A stretch of DNA of 64,000 bases from an uncultured Muribaculaceae bacterium (GCA_910584055.1 CAJTZS010000013.1:28243-92242), one strand, 5' to 3'; counted from the first letter of the stretch, positions 8,104-17,487 are shown. Program-made: numbers and translations. Notes: a model not told the origin generated them from the letters alone.

Positions 8104-9719
8104 CGCTTAGTGGAGAAAGTGTATGACAGACCAATACTAAGAATCTCCTTAAGCATGAATTTCTTCCACTTTGGAGCTACCGCGCTGTCGGCTGAAGAAT
8201 CATAACGGAGATTGGCGTAAATCTGAGTAGAGAAGAAGCGGGAGAACTGTATGTTGAGAGTGTTTTCCCAGTCACCAAGGAAATATTTGTAATCGGTGAA
8301 GAGGAAGAGTCGAGTCTTGTAATTCACCATTTTTCCTATCTGCCAGTTTAGTGTTATCTCTGCGTTCGAACCTATCTCGCTGTGTGTCTTGGCGGTTTGG
8401 GTGATGTTGAACATCGAATGATCAATATGTGGATCAATCGCGGTCTTAAGATTGTAAGAGAGGGGGGCGATAGATGCATTGAACTGTACTGTTTTTTTCT
8501 TGTTCGTTTTGCTGTAGGTCATACCGATACCGAGGTTGAGGTCGCCAGGCGTGAGAAAGGATGCGATGCGGGTTTCGGTATTCTTTTTGTAATTGTTGAG
8601 GATCTGTGTCTTGAACTGGCCAGTGATGGAATAATACCAGTTCTTGCGTGCCTTGTAACCGAATTTCAGGTTATATTGGAAAATATCCTGTGAAATGGAA
8701 TATTTGCGGTATTGGTCGTCCTCGACGGAGTTGAGACCGAGTTTGTATGACAATGTGCTTTGGAACAAAAGGTTGGGATGCCACACGCTGTTAAGCTGAA
8801 CGTCCCAGAGGAAGTTGATGAGGAGGGCCACATGATTGTTACCGCCCTGATACCAGTTGTCCGAAAGATAAGCCTGTGAGAACTGTAACGATCCGTTCAC
8901 CACGTGCAACCAATGTTTCTTCTGGATGTCGTAGTCGGATATGACGGCATCATCCACGTTAACTCCCCCGATTGAGGTGCGTTTCAAGAATCCCCTGAAT
9001 CCATGGTCATCTTCTGGAAGAGAGGGTGGCACCGGCAATTGCCAGTAGGCGTATTCAATCAGTGACGGATCATCCACCATCATCTGATACATGAAATCTT
9101 CTTGAAGATTCCATGCTTCATAGGCGTTTGCAAGCCATTGCGGACGGGGATTTCCGGTGAGGACATCCGCTGCATTTTTTTCGCTTTCGGCAATTATTTC
9201 TGCTTCCGTCCCCATCTCCTCTTCCTCCGGTGTCGTCTCTATCCCCCATAACTCATCGAGATAGCGTTGGCGTTCGGCAACAGAGTCTGCTTCTTCCTTC
9301 TGCTCTTCGGTGAGCCGCTTTTTATTTAGTTCATCCGCAAGTCTCCAGATTGCTGGCGTGCGAGATTGATAAGCCGGAAGCTCAATGTTGCGTTGTTTGT
9401 CGAGTGCACGATATTCAGCGAACACCCAAGGCGCATTGAGTCTGTTGAAGCTTGGCATGTCGGCCGGGACCACAGTCTGTTGCAGAATTTCATCCACGCT
9501 GCGTACATATAGGGAGTCTTCCGCATATTCGCCGTTTACAATAGCGTCTTTGGCATCTTGGTAACGGGCTTTTATGGAATCCGATTTAGTTTTCTTTGGA
9601 GCGGACACATGTCTGAATAGTGGTTGTCTGTCTATAGTCTGTGCTCCGGAAGGAAGCGAAACGGAAGCCGCCGCCAAGATGGCGCCAATGAGAAAAGTTG
9701 TGTCGAAAATATGTTTCAT
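8100..9719 (-). CDS. DUF3078-type outer-membrane beta-barrel protein
   Basis: 539 residues from the chosen start at 9719, which begins MKHIFDTTFLIGAILAAASV, a proper signal peptide; an upstream ATG at 9764 would add 15 residues that spoil it. The middle is charged and low complexity (residues about 130-190, EETDS-rich). The C-terminal half is beta-rich with alternating aromatic strands (NLKFGYKARKNWYYSITGQF, IGLSYTFSTKR) and ends in an aromatic/basic barrel-like strand. DUF3078 proteins sit next to S41 peptidase and coaD in many Bacteroidales, as here. Function of the family is unknown. Confidence 0.7.
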   Translation of the reverse strand: MKHIFDTTFLIGAILAAASVSLPSGAQTIDRQPLFRHVSAPKKTKSDSIKARYQDAKDAIVNGEYAEDSLYVRSVDEILQQTVVPADMPSFNRLNAPWVFAEYRALDKQRNIELPAYQSRTPAIWRLADELNKKRLTEEQKEEADSVAERQRYLDELWGIETTPEEEEMGTEAEIIAESEKNAADVLTGNPRPQWLANAYEAWNLQEDFMYQMMVDDPSLIEYAYWQLPVPPSLPEDDHGFRGFLKRTSIGGVNVDDAVISDYDIQKKHWLHVVNGSLQFSQAYLSDNWYQGGNNHVALLINFLWDVQLNSVWHPNLLFQSTLSYKLGLNSVEDDQYRKYSISQDIFQYNLKFGYKARKNWYYSITGQFKTQILNNYKKNTETRIASFLTPGDLNLGIGMTYSKTNKKKTVQFNASIAPLSYNLKTAIDPHIDHSMFNITQTAKTHSEIGSNAEITLNWQIGKMVNYKTRLFLFTDYKYFLGDWENTLNIQFSRFFSTQIYANLRYDSSADSAVAPKWKKFMLKEILSIGLSYTFSTKR

Positions 9720-9772
9720 GAGCGGAAATCGTTGGGTTATAGGGAATATGGAATTATTACTCACTTATATTA

Positions 9773-11374
9773 TTACATGCTTAATATCTTGTCGTATTCG
9801 TCGGAATTGATAAGACGGTAGGCTTCCCGGAAAATTGGATCGTAGTCGTTATACACTTTGAAGTATGTTGGCTGATCGTAGATATCGCGTCCTATCAGTC
9901 CTTTGATAATCATTTTTAAAAGAGGCTCGCTCTGGCGTGCCTGTTCCTCATTGAAGGTCACACCCTCTTTCGCAGCGCGGTCGAAAAGATCTTTAAGCAT
10001 CGTATCATCGACGCTGAATCCTTTTACAAAGTCATCATCTGTCTTGAATTTGCGCTTTATATCTTTTCTGTTGGCATCCACATAGCTGATGGCATACTGG
10101 TTGATTACTCCTTTGGCCGTGACATCGCGGTAATATTTCGTGAAATCTGTGGTGTCGAGAGGCACGAATCTGTCGGGAGATATGCCGCCTCCTCCATATA
10201 TCGGGCGATGCAGGCGCAAGGTTTCCACCTTAAGGGAGTCGATATATTTTATGGAATCGGCGTGCATCAGTTCGCCATGATTGAACCGGTCGATGATGTC
10301 CATAGCATATGCTTTCTGGTCACCTTTATTATAAGGTTTCTGAATGTTGCGCCCTGTCGGGGTGTAATAATGGGCAATCGTCAGACGCATCATCGAGCCG
10401 TCAGGGAAGGGGAACGGACGCTGCACAAGGCCTTTGCCGTATGTGCGCCTGCCGACAACCACACCGCGGTCCCAGTCTTGAATGGCACCCGTAGTGATTT
10501 CGGATGAAGAGGCTGTATACTGGTTCACCATCACTACAAGACGGCCGTCCTTGAAGAGTGGCTTGAGTCCGTGAGGTGTGGTGAGATGATCATATCGGGG
10601 TGAATTGCGACCTTCCGTATATACGGCGAGACGGCCCGGTTCAAGAAATTCACCGAGAATCTCGACAGCCGGCTGCATATATCCTCCACCATTGTCTACA
10701 AGGTCGAGGATCAATTGCTTCATCCCCTTTTTCTTGAGGTCTTTCAAAGCACTTTCAATTTCATTGCGTGTTTCAGCGGAGAAGCGGCTGAGACGGATGT
10801 AACCGGTCTTGCCATCAACCATGTATGCCGCATCCACACTATTGATGGGTATGTCGGCACGGGTGATAGTGAAATCTATAGTGTCGGCTTTTCTGGCAGA
10901 GCGGCGGAGCACATTGACGTTGACCTTGCTCCCTTTAGGACCGCGCAGACGCTTCATGATATCTGTGTTGCGCATCTTCACTCCTGCGATAATGGAATCA
11001 TTTACCTTCAATATGCGGTCGCCGGCAAGGAGCCCTACTCTTTCGGAAGGTCCTCCCGCAACAGTGGAGATGACGTATAAAGTATCCTGGTTCATATTGA
11101 ACGAGATGCCGATGCCGCTGAAATTGCCTGCAAGGGGCTCGTTCAGCTCTTTTGTTTCTTCGGGGTTGGAATATGCAGAGTGGGGATCAAGCTCTTCGAG
11201 CATGCTGCGTATGGCGGTCTCCACGAGTTTGTCTTCATTGACGGTGTCAACATAGAACTGAGCCACAGCAGCTTCCGCCATCCGTAATTTCTGGTTGGCA
11301 GGGATTTTGTTCTGGTTGGCTGCGAATCCTGTGATCACGGCACAGATTCCTATTATAGTCAGTAATTTCTTCAT
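9773..11374 (-). CDS. S41 C-terminal processing peptidase with PDZ domain
   Basis: 533 residues from the chosen Met (11374), which gives a clean signal peptide MKKLLTIIGICAVITGFA; an in-frame ATG at 11386 is an alternative. Order: short N-terminal helical domain, PDZ domain (GNFSGIGISFN to VNVNVLRR, about residues 88-162 of the longer form), then the S41 protease core. The Ser-Lys dyad is Ser293 (TASSSEITTG) and Lys318 (TYGKGLVQ), numbered on the longer form and spaced 25 residues as in Tsp. It trims C-termini of periplasmic proteins. It lies between coaD and DUF3078 in the parE-led run. Confidence 0.88.
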   Translation of the reverse strand: MKKLLTIIGICAVITGFAANQNKIPANQKLRMAEAAVAQFYVDTVNEDKLVETAIRSMLEELDPHSAYSNPEETKELNEPLAGNFSGIGISFNMNQDTLYVISTVAGGPSERVGLLAGDRILKVNDSIIAGVKMRNTDIMKRLRGPKGSKVNVNVLRRSARKADTIDFTITRADIPINSVDAAYMVDGKTGYIRLSRFSAETRNEIESALKDLKKKGMKQLILDLVDNGGGYMQPAVEILGEFLEPGRLAVYTEGRNSPRYDHLTTPHGLKPLFKDGRLVVMVNQYTASSSEITTGAIQDWDRGVVVGRRTYGKGLVQRPFPFPDGSMMRLTIAHYYTPTGRNIQKPYNKGDQKAYAMDIIDRFNHGELMHADSIKYIDSLKVETLRLHRPIYGGGGISPDRFVPLDTTDFTKYYRDVTAKGVINQYAISYVDANRKDIKRKFKTDDDFVKGFSVDDTMLKDLFDRAAKEGVTFNEEQARQSEPLLKMIIKGLIGRDIYDQPTYFKVYNDYDPIFREAYRLINSDEYDKILSM

Positions 11375-11402
11375 TTCTTTAATCATTTACTTATAGAAAC
11401 GC

Positions 11403-11843
11403 TTAGGGTAGGAGATTGCTCACATCGTGCCCGAATGCTTCCAGTTCCCTCACCATGGAACTGGATATGCAGGCATACTGCGGGAGCGAGAGCAGAAAGA
11501 CTGTGTCTATGCCGAGAATGTTTTTGTTGACATCTGCGAGATTGCGCTCATATTCAAAGTCAGTGATGTTCCTCACACCTCTCAATATGGCGCAAGCTCC
11601 GACACTCCGGGCGTATTCAGCTGTCAGCCCGGGGTATGTGGCAACCTCCACTGCATAATTGCTTTCGAAAACCTTCCTGATGGTTTCAATCCTTTTGACA
11701 AGGTCGTCGCCGATTGGTTTATTCCCGTTTTGACCTATTGCGATGATGATACGGTCGAATATCTTCAGTCCCCGTTCCACAATCGATTTGTGCCCTATCG
11801 TAAAGGGGTTGAAACTCCCCGGAAAGATTGCAGTCCTACACAT
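11403..11843 (-). CDS. coaD: Phosphopantetheine adenylyltransferase
   Basis: 146 residues. The nucleotidyltransferase signature GSFNPFTIGH (the TxGH motif) is at residues 9-18, and the C-terminal ISSSMVRE motif, typical of CoaD, follows around residue 127. It transfers AMP from ATP to 4'-phosphopantetheine, the penultimate step in coenzyme A synthesis, in the cytoplasm. It lies 9 bp downstream of parE and 16 bp upstream of the S41 peptidase gene, in an order common to Bacteroidales. Confidence 0.93.
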   Translation of the reverse strand: MCRTAIFPGSFNPFTIGHKSIVERGLKIFDRIIIAIGQNGNKPIGDDLVKRIETIRKVFESNYAVEVATYPGLTAEYARSVGACAILRGVRNITDFEYERNLADVNKNILGIDTVFLLSLPQYACISSSMVRELEAFGHDVSNLLP

Positions 11844-11852
11844 GGTCTTTAT

Positions 11853-13835
11853 TTAAATTTCTGAGTCGTCTTCAATCACGAGATTGTCGATGATGAAGTT
11901 CTGTCGCTCCATTGTGTTTTTACCCATGTAAAATTCAAGAAGTTTCTCTACTGCATCCTCCCTTTTAAGTTTCACGCGGTCGAGTCGCATGTCGGGGCCG
12001 ATGAATTCCGCAAATTCCGCATCGTTGATCTCTCCAAGTCCTTTGAATCGGGTGATTTCGGCATTATTGCCGAATTTTGCGATGGCAGTTTCCCTCTCTT
12101 CATCGGTGTAGCAATAGAATGTGTCCTTGTCTTCCACAGTCTCATCTTTCCTGCGTACTTTCTTTTTCGAGCGGCGCACTGCGTTTTTGTCGCGCACACG
12201 GAACAAAGGAGTCTGCAGGATATAGACGTGACCTTTCTTCACAAGGTCTGGGAAGAACATAAGGAAGAAAGTGATGATGAGGAGACGGATGTGCATGCCG
12301 TCAACATCGGCATCGGTGGCGATTATCACTTTGTTGTATCTTAATCCTTCGATGCCTTCCTCGATGTTGAGAGCTGCCTGAAGGAGGTTGAATTCGTCAT
12401 TCTTATAAACCACTTCCTGCGTCATCCCGTAGGAATTGAGGGGCTTTCCACGCAGGGAGAAGACGGCCTGCGTCTCGGCATTGCGCACTTTTGTGATGGT
12501 TCCTGACGCTGAATCTCCCTCGGTGATGAATATTGCGGAATCCTCTCGCAAATCTTCTTTTGCTTTCGCTTTCAGCGGATCGTTGTAATGAACGCGGCAA
12601 TCCCGTAGCTTGCGGTTGTGGAGACTTACCTTTTTTGCTTTTTCACGGGCGAGCTTCGCGACTCCGGCCATTGCCTTGCGTTCTTTTTCACTTGAGGCGA
12701 TCTTCCGGAGCATCACATCCGCTATGTCGGGATTGCGGTGGAGATAGTCGTCAAGCTCTTTCTTGATGAAATCGCCTATGAATTTATTGACTGTCAGCGT
12801 GCTTCCCGGTGCCACTTCCTTGCTTCCGAGCTTTGTCTTTGTCTGGCTTTCGAACACCGGTTCCTGGATGCGCACCGAAACTGCCGCCACAAGGCCGTTG
12901 CGGATATCGGAAAACTCATATCCTTTCCCCGAAAATTCCTTTATGGTGCGTGTCACATGCTCTCGGAACGCCGTCAGGTGAGTTCCACCCTGGGTGGTGT
13001 GCTGTCCGTTGACAAAGGAGTAATATTCCTCCCCGTATTGGTCGGTATGTGTAAGGACCACCTCTATGTCCTCTCCCTGAAGGTGGATGATAGGGTAGAG
13101 GGGGTCGTTGGTCATGTTCTCTTTCAGGAGGTCGAGCAATCCATGTCGGGAAAAATATTTTTTTCCATTATAGAAAAGCTGTAAGCCTGCGTTGAGGTAA
13201 GTGTAGTTGTTGACCATTGTTTCCACAAATTCCTGATTGAATCTGTAGTTCTGGAACAATGACGGGTCGGGAATGAATTTCACGAGAGTGCCGTTCGGCT
13301 CAGATGTGGGCATCGGTTCGGAGTGACGCACAAGGTCTCCTCGTTCGAATTCAACTTCCACCATCTTGCCGTCGCGCACACTGGCAACCCGGCAGAAAGT
13401 GGAAAGAGCGTTGACGGCTTTGAGGCCGACCCCGTTCAATCCAACGGATTTTTTGAAGTTTTTGTCATCAAACTTACCGCCGGTGTTGATGTCGGAAGCC
13501 ACTTCCTTCACTTTGCCGAGAGGGATGCCGCGTCCATAATCGCGAACCGTCACTTCGCCTTCCTCATTAAGGGTGATGTCGATACGTTTGCCTGCACCCA
13601 TATTGAACTCATCGATGGAATTGTCCACAACTTCCTTGATCAGCACGTATATGCCGTCGTCGGAGTGTGAACCGTCTCCAAGCTTACCGATATACATGCC
13701 GGGACGGCGCCGGATATGTTCATTCCATTTAAGGGTCTGGATCGCGCTGTCGTCGTATGTGCCGGCATCTACTGACACCGGCGTGGAGGTAATCATGTCC
13801 TCCCTCTCTTCTATTTCGAAAATGTCTTCGCTCAT
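11853..13835 (-). CDS. parE: DNA topoisomerase IV subunit B
   Basis: 660 residues. GHKL ATPase motifs are RRRPGMYIG, VDNSIDEF (metal-binding Asn and catalytic-base region), GRGIPLG and GLNGVGLKAVNALS. The Toprim domain has EGDSASG and DADVDGMHIR, and the C-terminus carries the Zn-free QNFIIDNL end typical of ParE. Its length and the lack of the GyrB insertion fit ParE better than GyrB. With ParC it decatenates daughter chromosomes; parC is not in the window. A TAATTTTG box lies 20 bp upstream (13855-13862). It heads the run parE-coaD-S41-DUF3078 and two small envelope genes. Confidence 0.88.
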   Translation of the reverse strand: MSEDIFEIEEREDMITSTPVSVDAGTYDDSAIQTLKWNEHIRRRPGMYIGKLGDGSHSDDGIYVLIKEVVDNSIDEFNMGAGKRIDITLNEEGEVTVRDYGRGIPLGKVKEVASDINTGGKFDDKNFKKSVGLNGVGLKAVNALSTFCRVASVRDGKMVEVEFERGDLVRHSEPMPTSEPNGTLVKFIPDPSLFQNYRFNQEFVETMVNNYTYLNAGLQLFYNGKKYFSRHGLLDLLKENMTNDPLYPIIHLQGEDIEVVLTHTDQYGEEYYSFVNGQHTTQGGTHLTAFREHVTRTIKEFSGKGYEFSDIRNGLVAAVSVRIQEPVFESQTKTKLGSKEVAPGSTLTVNKFIGDFIKKELDDYLHRNPDIADVMLRKIASSEKERKAMAGVAKLAREKAKKVSLHNRKLRDCRVHYNDPLKAKAKEDLREDSAIFITEGDSASGTITKVRNAETQAVFSLRGKPLNSYGMTQEVVYKNDEFNLLQAALNIEEGIEGLRYNKVIIATDADVDGMHIRLLIITFFLMFFPDLVKKGHVYILQTPLFRVRDKNAVRRSKKKVRRKDETVEDKDTFYCYTDEERETAIAKFGNNAEITRFKGLGEINDAEFAEFIGPDMRLDRVKLKREDAVEKLLEFYMGKNTMERQNFIIDNLVIEDDSEI

Positions 13836-13854
13836 GAATAGGCTAATGTAATCA

Positions 13855-13862
13855 CAAAATTA
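13855..13862 (-). promoter_or_regulatory. Putative -7 box for the parE run
   Basis: TAATTTTG on the minus strand, 19 bp before the parE start codon. No clear TTTG at -33 was seen. Confidence 0.45.
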
Positions 13863-14012
13863 CAAAAAATACCGCTAAAATAAAAATCCCTGAAACAGAA
13901 GATTATCTTTTTTGTTATTATCATAGAGGGTGTTCGCAGTATATGCAAATCTTGTTTTGTAATAGTGCGTCCGCTTGTGAAGAAAATTCATTATAAACTA
14001 AATAATACCACT

Positions 14013-14711
14013 ATGAAGAAGTATTTGGCAGAAGGGGTGGGCACTATGTTTCTCGTGCTTCTCGCCTGCGGCAGTGCGGTGCTTGCCGGTCCGGAAATCG
14101 GAGTTTTGGGTATAGGCCTCTGTTTCGGTCTTATCCTGTTGTGTCTGTGTTATGCTATCGGAAACATTTCCGGCTGCCATGTGAATCCGGCGGTGTCGTT
14201 TGCAGTCTGGATAACCGGCAGAATGTCGGGGAAGGAGTGTGTGGGCTATATTGTGAGCCAGCTTATAGGCGCGGCCGTTGGAGCGGCGTTCTTGTTCTGG
14301 CTTTTCAATGTCGGCGGCGCAGATTTCAAATATGGAGGAATTACAGCTATTTCCGACAATTCTATTGCTGCAAACGTCTGTCAGCCTGGGGTCAGTCAGG
14401 GAATGGCTCTGCTTACGGAGATACTCCTGACAATGTTGTTTGTTTTCGTTGTGTTGGGGGCCACTGATTCCAAGAAAGGATATGGAAATTTTGCCGGTAT
14501 TGCAATTGGCCTTGCACTCGGTCTTGTGAATATTGTCGGAATCCCTGTTGACAATTGTTCTGTGAATCCGGCACGTAGCTTCGGCCCCGCATTGTTCTCA
14601 CCCAACGCTTGGCCGGACTTCTGGATCATGGTTGTAGGTCCTCTTGCAGGAGCTGTGCTCGCGGCTTTGCTTTGGCGAATGGTTGCCGGCAATACAAAAA
14701 CGAGGTCATAG
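14013..14711 (+). CDS. aqpZ: Aquaporin Z-like water channel
   Basis: 232 residues from the ATG at 14013, which begins MKKYLAEGVGTMFLVLLACGSA; an upstream in-frame start at 13965 would add a polar extension and is unlikely. Six membrane helices and two NPA loops are visible: HVNPAVSF and SVNPARSF, the latter with the conserved selectivity-filter Arg. The pattern fits the orthodox water channel branch rather than glycerol facilitators. It is a single gene, ended by a hairpin at 14711-14738. Confidence 0.9.
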   Translation: MKKYLAEGVGTMFLVLLACGSAVLAGPEIGVLGIGLCFGLILLCLCYAIGNISGCHVNPAVSFAVWITGRMSGKECVGYIVSQLIGAAVGAAFLFWLFNVGGADFKYGGITAISDNSIAANVCQPGVSQGMALLTEILLTMLFVFVVLGATDSKKGYGNFAGIAIGLALGLVNIVGIPVDNCSVNPARSFGPALFSPNAWPDFWIMVVGPLAGAVLAALLWRMVAGNTKTRS

Positions 14712-14738
14712 TTCGTGTTTGAATCTAACACGAATTTT
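14711..14738 (+). terminator. Terminator between aqpZ and luxS
   Basis: TTCGTGTT (14712-14719) pairs with AACACGAA (14727-14734), followed by TTTTAT. It serves aqpZ; the convergent luxS gene ends 30 bp further on. Confidence 0.6.
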
Positions 14739-14765
14739 ATAAATCCAAACACTCTATGAAAGATA

Positions 14766-15248
14766 TCAGTCGGCAGGATAGTTGAAATTCCTGTCGGATG
14801 CCTCAGAAAGCAGTTCGAGATATTTTCGGGCTGCTTTTTTTGCTTCAGTAAGATCCATATAGGAGTAATTGCCGCAATCGCGCGGGGTTGCTCCGGGCAC
14901 TTCCCCCTCGAAATCTGCTACAAACTGCATGGTTTCTTTTATTAGTGGCAGAATGTCACGGCTTTCGAGGTTACCTTGCAACAATAGGTAGTTGCCTGTG
15001 CAGCATCCCATAGGACCCCAGTAGATTACACTCTTATTCCATTCAGGATGATTGCGAAGGAAGGTTGCGGCAAGGTGCTCCATTGCATGGAGCGCCTTAG
15101 GGTCAAGAGCTTGATCCCGGTTGGGACGTGTCATGCGGATATCGAAAGTGGTGACTATATCTCCTGACGGGGTGACGTCACGGCGCGAGACATATATGCC
15201 CGGCTCAAGGAGATTATGGTTTATGGTAAAACTTGCGATCTTTTCCAT
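14766..15248 (-). CDS. luxS: S-ribosylhomocysteine lyase
   Basis: 160 residues from the ATG at 15248, giving the standard start MEKIASFTINHNLLEPGIYV; a longer frame from 15347 overlaps the porin start region and is rejected. Metal ligands are His54 and His58 (HAMEH) plus the cysteine in DCGNYSYMDL, and the catalytic Cys82 is in GCCTG. It cleaves S-ribosylhomocysteine to homocysteine and DPD, the AI-2 precursor, within the activated methyl cycle. No pfs/metE neighbours are present. A TATTTTTG box lies upstream at 15269-15276. Confidence 0.92.
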   Translation of the reverse strand: MEKIASFTINHNLLEPGIYVSRRDVTPSGDIVTTFDIRMTRPNRDQALDPKALHAMEHLAATFLRNHPEWNKSVIYWGPMGCCTGNYLLLQGNLESRDILPLIKETMQFVADFEGEVPGATPRDCGNYSYMDLTEAKKAARKYLELLSEASDRNFNYPAD

Positions 15249-15268
15249 CGATACAAAATATTTTTTTA

Positions 15269-15276
15269 CAAAAATA
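15269..15276 (-). promoter_or_regulatory. Putative -7 box for luxS
   Basis: TATTTTTG on the minus strand, 20 bp before the luxS ATG, matching TAnnTTTG. Confidence 0.4.
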
Positions 15277-15338
15277 ATAAAAATATGTAAAAACATATCT
15301 TGTTTTAAAGGTGTTATTTTAATAAACATTACTTCACT

Positions 15339-16718
15339 ATGAAACACACCGTATTGCTATTGACGTGCTTAACGTCGCTTACGCCCCTTAGTGCACAGAC
15401 ATCTTCTGCAGGCAAGGGTGATGGAGATGAGAAATCAGATTCTAAGATCGAGTTTATCAAGACAGCGAATCATTCTGACGTTCAGGATATTCTTAAGAAG
15501 GACCGGCCGAACGAAGCTACTGCCATCCCGGTTCCTCATTTCGCCGTTCGCACATCCGACAATAAGTTCGTCATGTCCATTGGCGGACAGATAAACCCTA
15601 TCATCGGAACAGATTTCGGTAACGACCTCTATGAGGTTGACGGCGCAGGGATAGGTTTTGTGACCGGGATGATTCCGGTGCCTGCCATGTCTGGCAAGAA
15701 ATCGGATTTTTATATAAATCCGCTGAATGCCAATATCGATTTTCAGGTTGTCGGTTTTGGTGGGACAAAGAATCAGATTACGGGATATCTCAAATTCGGG
15801 ACCAACGGAGAATCGACCGCTATAATGCTCAAGAACGCCTATGTGTCGTGGAGGGGTATCACCGCAGGTCTTAAAACCACGCTTTTTGAGGACGGCGTTG
15901 CGGCTTCTCCCCCCACTATCGACCCTCAGGGTCCCAGTGGTATGATATCGACATCGTCTTATGAAGTGAGCTATGTGTCCCCCTCGTTCAAGGGCTTCAG
16001 ATTTGCTGTAGGTCTGGACATTCCCAATTATTATACATCTAATGGTGTTTACAGGGGACATGATTTCAAAACATGGCGTGAAGAGGAGATAGAGGGCAAG
16101 CCGGTGGTTGATCCGGAGGCTTATAATCAGAATGTGCCGGATATTCCGATGTGGGTGGAGTATGCTGCGTCAGACTATAACCGTATACGCCTCTCGGGTA
16201 TTATCCGCAATTTTTCGTATCGCGATTTACTTGAAGGAAAACGCCGCACAAGCGTTGGATGGGGAGTGATGCTCAGCGGTAATCTGAATCCGGTGCAACC
16301 CCTTATCCTGTATATGCAGGCCGCTTATGGAAAAGGAATCGGCGCATATCTTCAGGATATTTCAGGACAACCCCTCTCGTTTATCCCGGAGGATTCGAAG
16401 CCCGGGCATATGACTCCCTCTCCGATGATGGGCGTGACGCTTGGCGCAACCTATAATATAAATAAGAAATGGCAGGTGAATGCCGTGGCATCGGAATCGC
16501 GTATATGGAGCGTGGCCCCGTACGCCGAGGCTGCCGCTGATTCTCCCGACAATATAAATAACTATAGGTATGGATTTTATTTTGCCGGAAATGTATTCTA
16601 TAATATTTCTTCCTATCTTCAGGTAGGTATGGAGTATCTATACGGCCGGCGTGGAACATGGAATGCGGGAACGGCTCATGACAACCGTATCCAGATGCAG
16701 GTGATGTTCACACTCTGA
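15339..16718 (+). CDS. Outer-membrane porin (DcaP/phosphate-selective-porin-like)
   Basis: 459 residues. Signal peptide MKHTVLLLTCLTSLTPLSAQ, then a polar linker (to about residue 70) and a continuous beta-barrel of alternating strands such as VMSIGGQINPIIGTDF and GYLKFGTNG. The chain ends in RIQMQVMFTL with a terminal hydrophobic residue as expected for BAM substrates. The N-terminal HFAVRTSDNKFVMSIGG layout matches DcaP-like and porin O/P family proteins. The transported solute is unknown. It is transcribed divergently from luxS. Confidence 0.75.
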   Translation: MKHTVLLLTCLTSLTPLSAQTSSAGKGDGDEKSDSKIEFIKTANHSDVQDILKKDRPNEATAIPVPHFAVRTSDNKFVMSIGGQINPIIGTDFGNDLYEVDGAGIGFVTGMIPVPAMSGKKSDFYINPLNANIDFQVVGFGGTKNQITGYLKFGTNGESTAIMLKNAYVSWRGITAGLKTTLFEDGVAASPPTIDPQGPSGMISTSSYEVSYVSPSFKGFRFAVGLDIPNYYTSNGVYRGHDFKTWREEEIEGKPVVDPEAYNQNVPDIPMWVEYAASDYNRIRLSGIIRNFSYRDLLEGKRRTSVGWGVMLSGNLNPVQPLILYMQAAYGKGIGAYLQDISGQPLSFIPEDSKPGHMTPSPMMGVTLGATYNINKKWQVNAVASESRIWSVAPYAEAAADSPDNINNYRYGFYFAGNVFYNISSYLQVGMEYLYGRRGTWNAGTAHDNRIQMQVMFTL

Positions 16719-16947
16719 TGAATTTGCAACTTTCAGCTAAGGGTGGGTGTCTGCGGTCTTGTACGCCCTGGAGGTTATAAACCACGTCTTCTTCGGCAGT
16801 AATGCACGATATTCCGGTGTCGATTCCGGTATTGGCGTTGCCTTCAGCATCAAACTCGAATGTCGCGGAGGGCTCTTCGTAGCCTTCCTTACAACAATCT
16901 ACAATCCATGAGGTGACCTTGGCGTCATTGCTGATGCAGGCCCTCAA
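16708..16947 (-). pseudogene. Remnant of a secreted protein C-terminus
   Basis: An open frame of about 79 codons contains ATFEFDAEGNANTG and EEDVVYNLQGVQ, which resemble the C-terminal linker and 'YNLQG' start of the sorting-like tail of many secreted Bacteroidales proteins. The frame lacks a signal peptide and upstream domain and ends 11 bp inside the porin gene. It is most easily read as a decayed 3' fragment, but a chance frame cannot be excluded. Confidence 0.3.
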
Positions 16948-16962
16948 ATCCGTAAACAGAAT

Positions 16963-16995
16963 GCCCCGATAGTCCGCAAAAGGTTCTATCGGGGC
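16963..16995 (-). terminator. Hairpin downstream of the acetyltransferase gene
   Basis: GCCCCGATAG pairs with CTATCGGGGC around a 13-nt loop. The T-tract is weak (ATTCTGTTT on the minus strand), so termination efficiency is uncertain. Confidence 0.5.
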
Positions 16996-17016
16996 ATAAA
17001 AACATATGTACGGGAT

Positions 17017-17433
17017 TTATTTGTACCGTTCGAGGATTTCGGCGGTAATTTCCATTCCATTCTCATATAAATCATCTTTTTCTGTGATTTTTCGGAGTGG
17101 CCGTGCTGGATTACCGACTACGATAGTGTCAGCCTCTACATCCTTAGTCACCACAGCACCGGCACCGACGATGGAGTTATCGCCGATGGTCACTCCGGGA
17201 AGAATTGTAGCACCACCGCCAATCCATACGTTTTTACCTATACGGACAGCCTCCCGCAATATTTCCTCGCGTCTGGTCAAGCCTTCAGTCGTGTCGGAGG
17301 TATGGTTGAACTCATATATGCGTTGCACTATCTCATGCTGGTAATCAATCCAGTCGGGATCAACGCTGTCATAAATCTTGTCTGACAGGGTAAGTTTACG
17401 AAATTCCTGTACTTTTTTCTTATCGTATGCCAT
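17017..17433 (-). CDS. Maltose/galactoside O-acetyltransferase-like protein with internal deletion
   Basis: 138 residues. The N-terminal Mac domain is recognisable (FRKLTLSDKIYDSVDPDW ... RIYEFNHT) and the C-terminal hexapeptide coils are normal (NVWIGGGATILPGVTIG, VVTKDV, GNPARPLRKI). Family members are usually 185-200 residues. The stretch between RREEILRE and RIGKNVWIGG, which normally holds the first coils and the catalytic His of the TATHPLD-type motif, is absent in frame. The protein should therefore lack acetyltransferase activity unless it has changed role. It is transcribed divergently from the adenylation-domain operon, sharing the 29-nt operator region. Confidence 0.7.
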   Translation of the reverse strand: MAYDKKKVQEFRKLTLSDKIYDSVDPDWIDYQHEIVQRIYEFNHTSDTTEGLTRREEILREAVRIGKNVWIGGGATILPGVTIGDNSIVGAGAVVTKDVEADTIVVGNPARPLRKITEKDDLYENGMEITAEILERYK

Positions 17434-17459
17434 AGGTTAACTGTTCATATTTCTAAATG

Positions 17460-17467
17460 CAAAATTA
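17460..17467 (-). promoter_or_regulatory. Putative -7 box for the acetyltransferase-like gene
   Basis: TAATTTTG on the minus strand, 26 bp upstream of the start. No TTTG at -33; the 29-nt operator (17488-17516) lies about 20 nt further upstream, so this promoter may share that control. Confidence 0.4.
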
Positions 17468-17487
17468 GTAGTTTTTACGCTATATCC

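Noticed and set aside
13965..14012. Upstream start of the aquaporin
   Set aside because: The extra residues are polar and precede the normal MKKYLAEG start; Met at 14013 matches the family.
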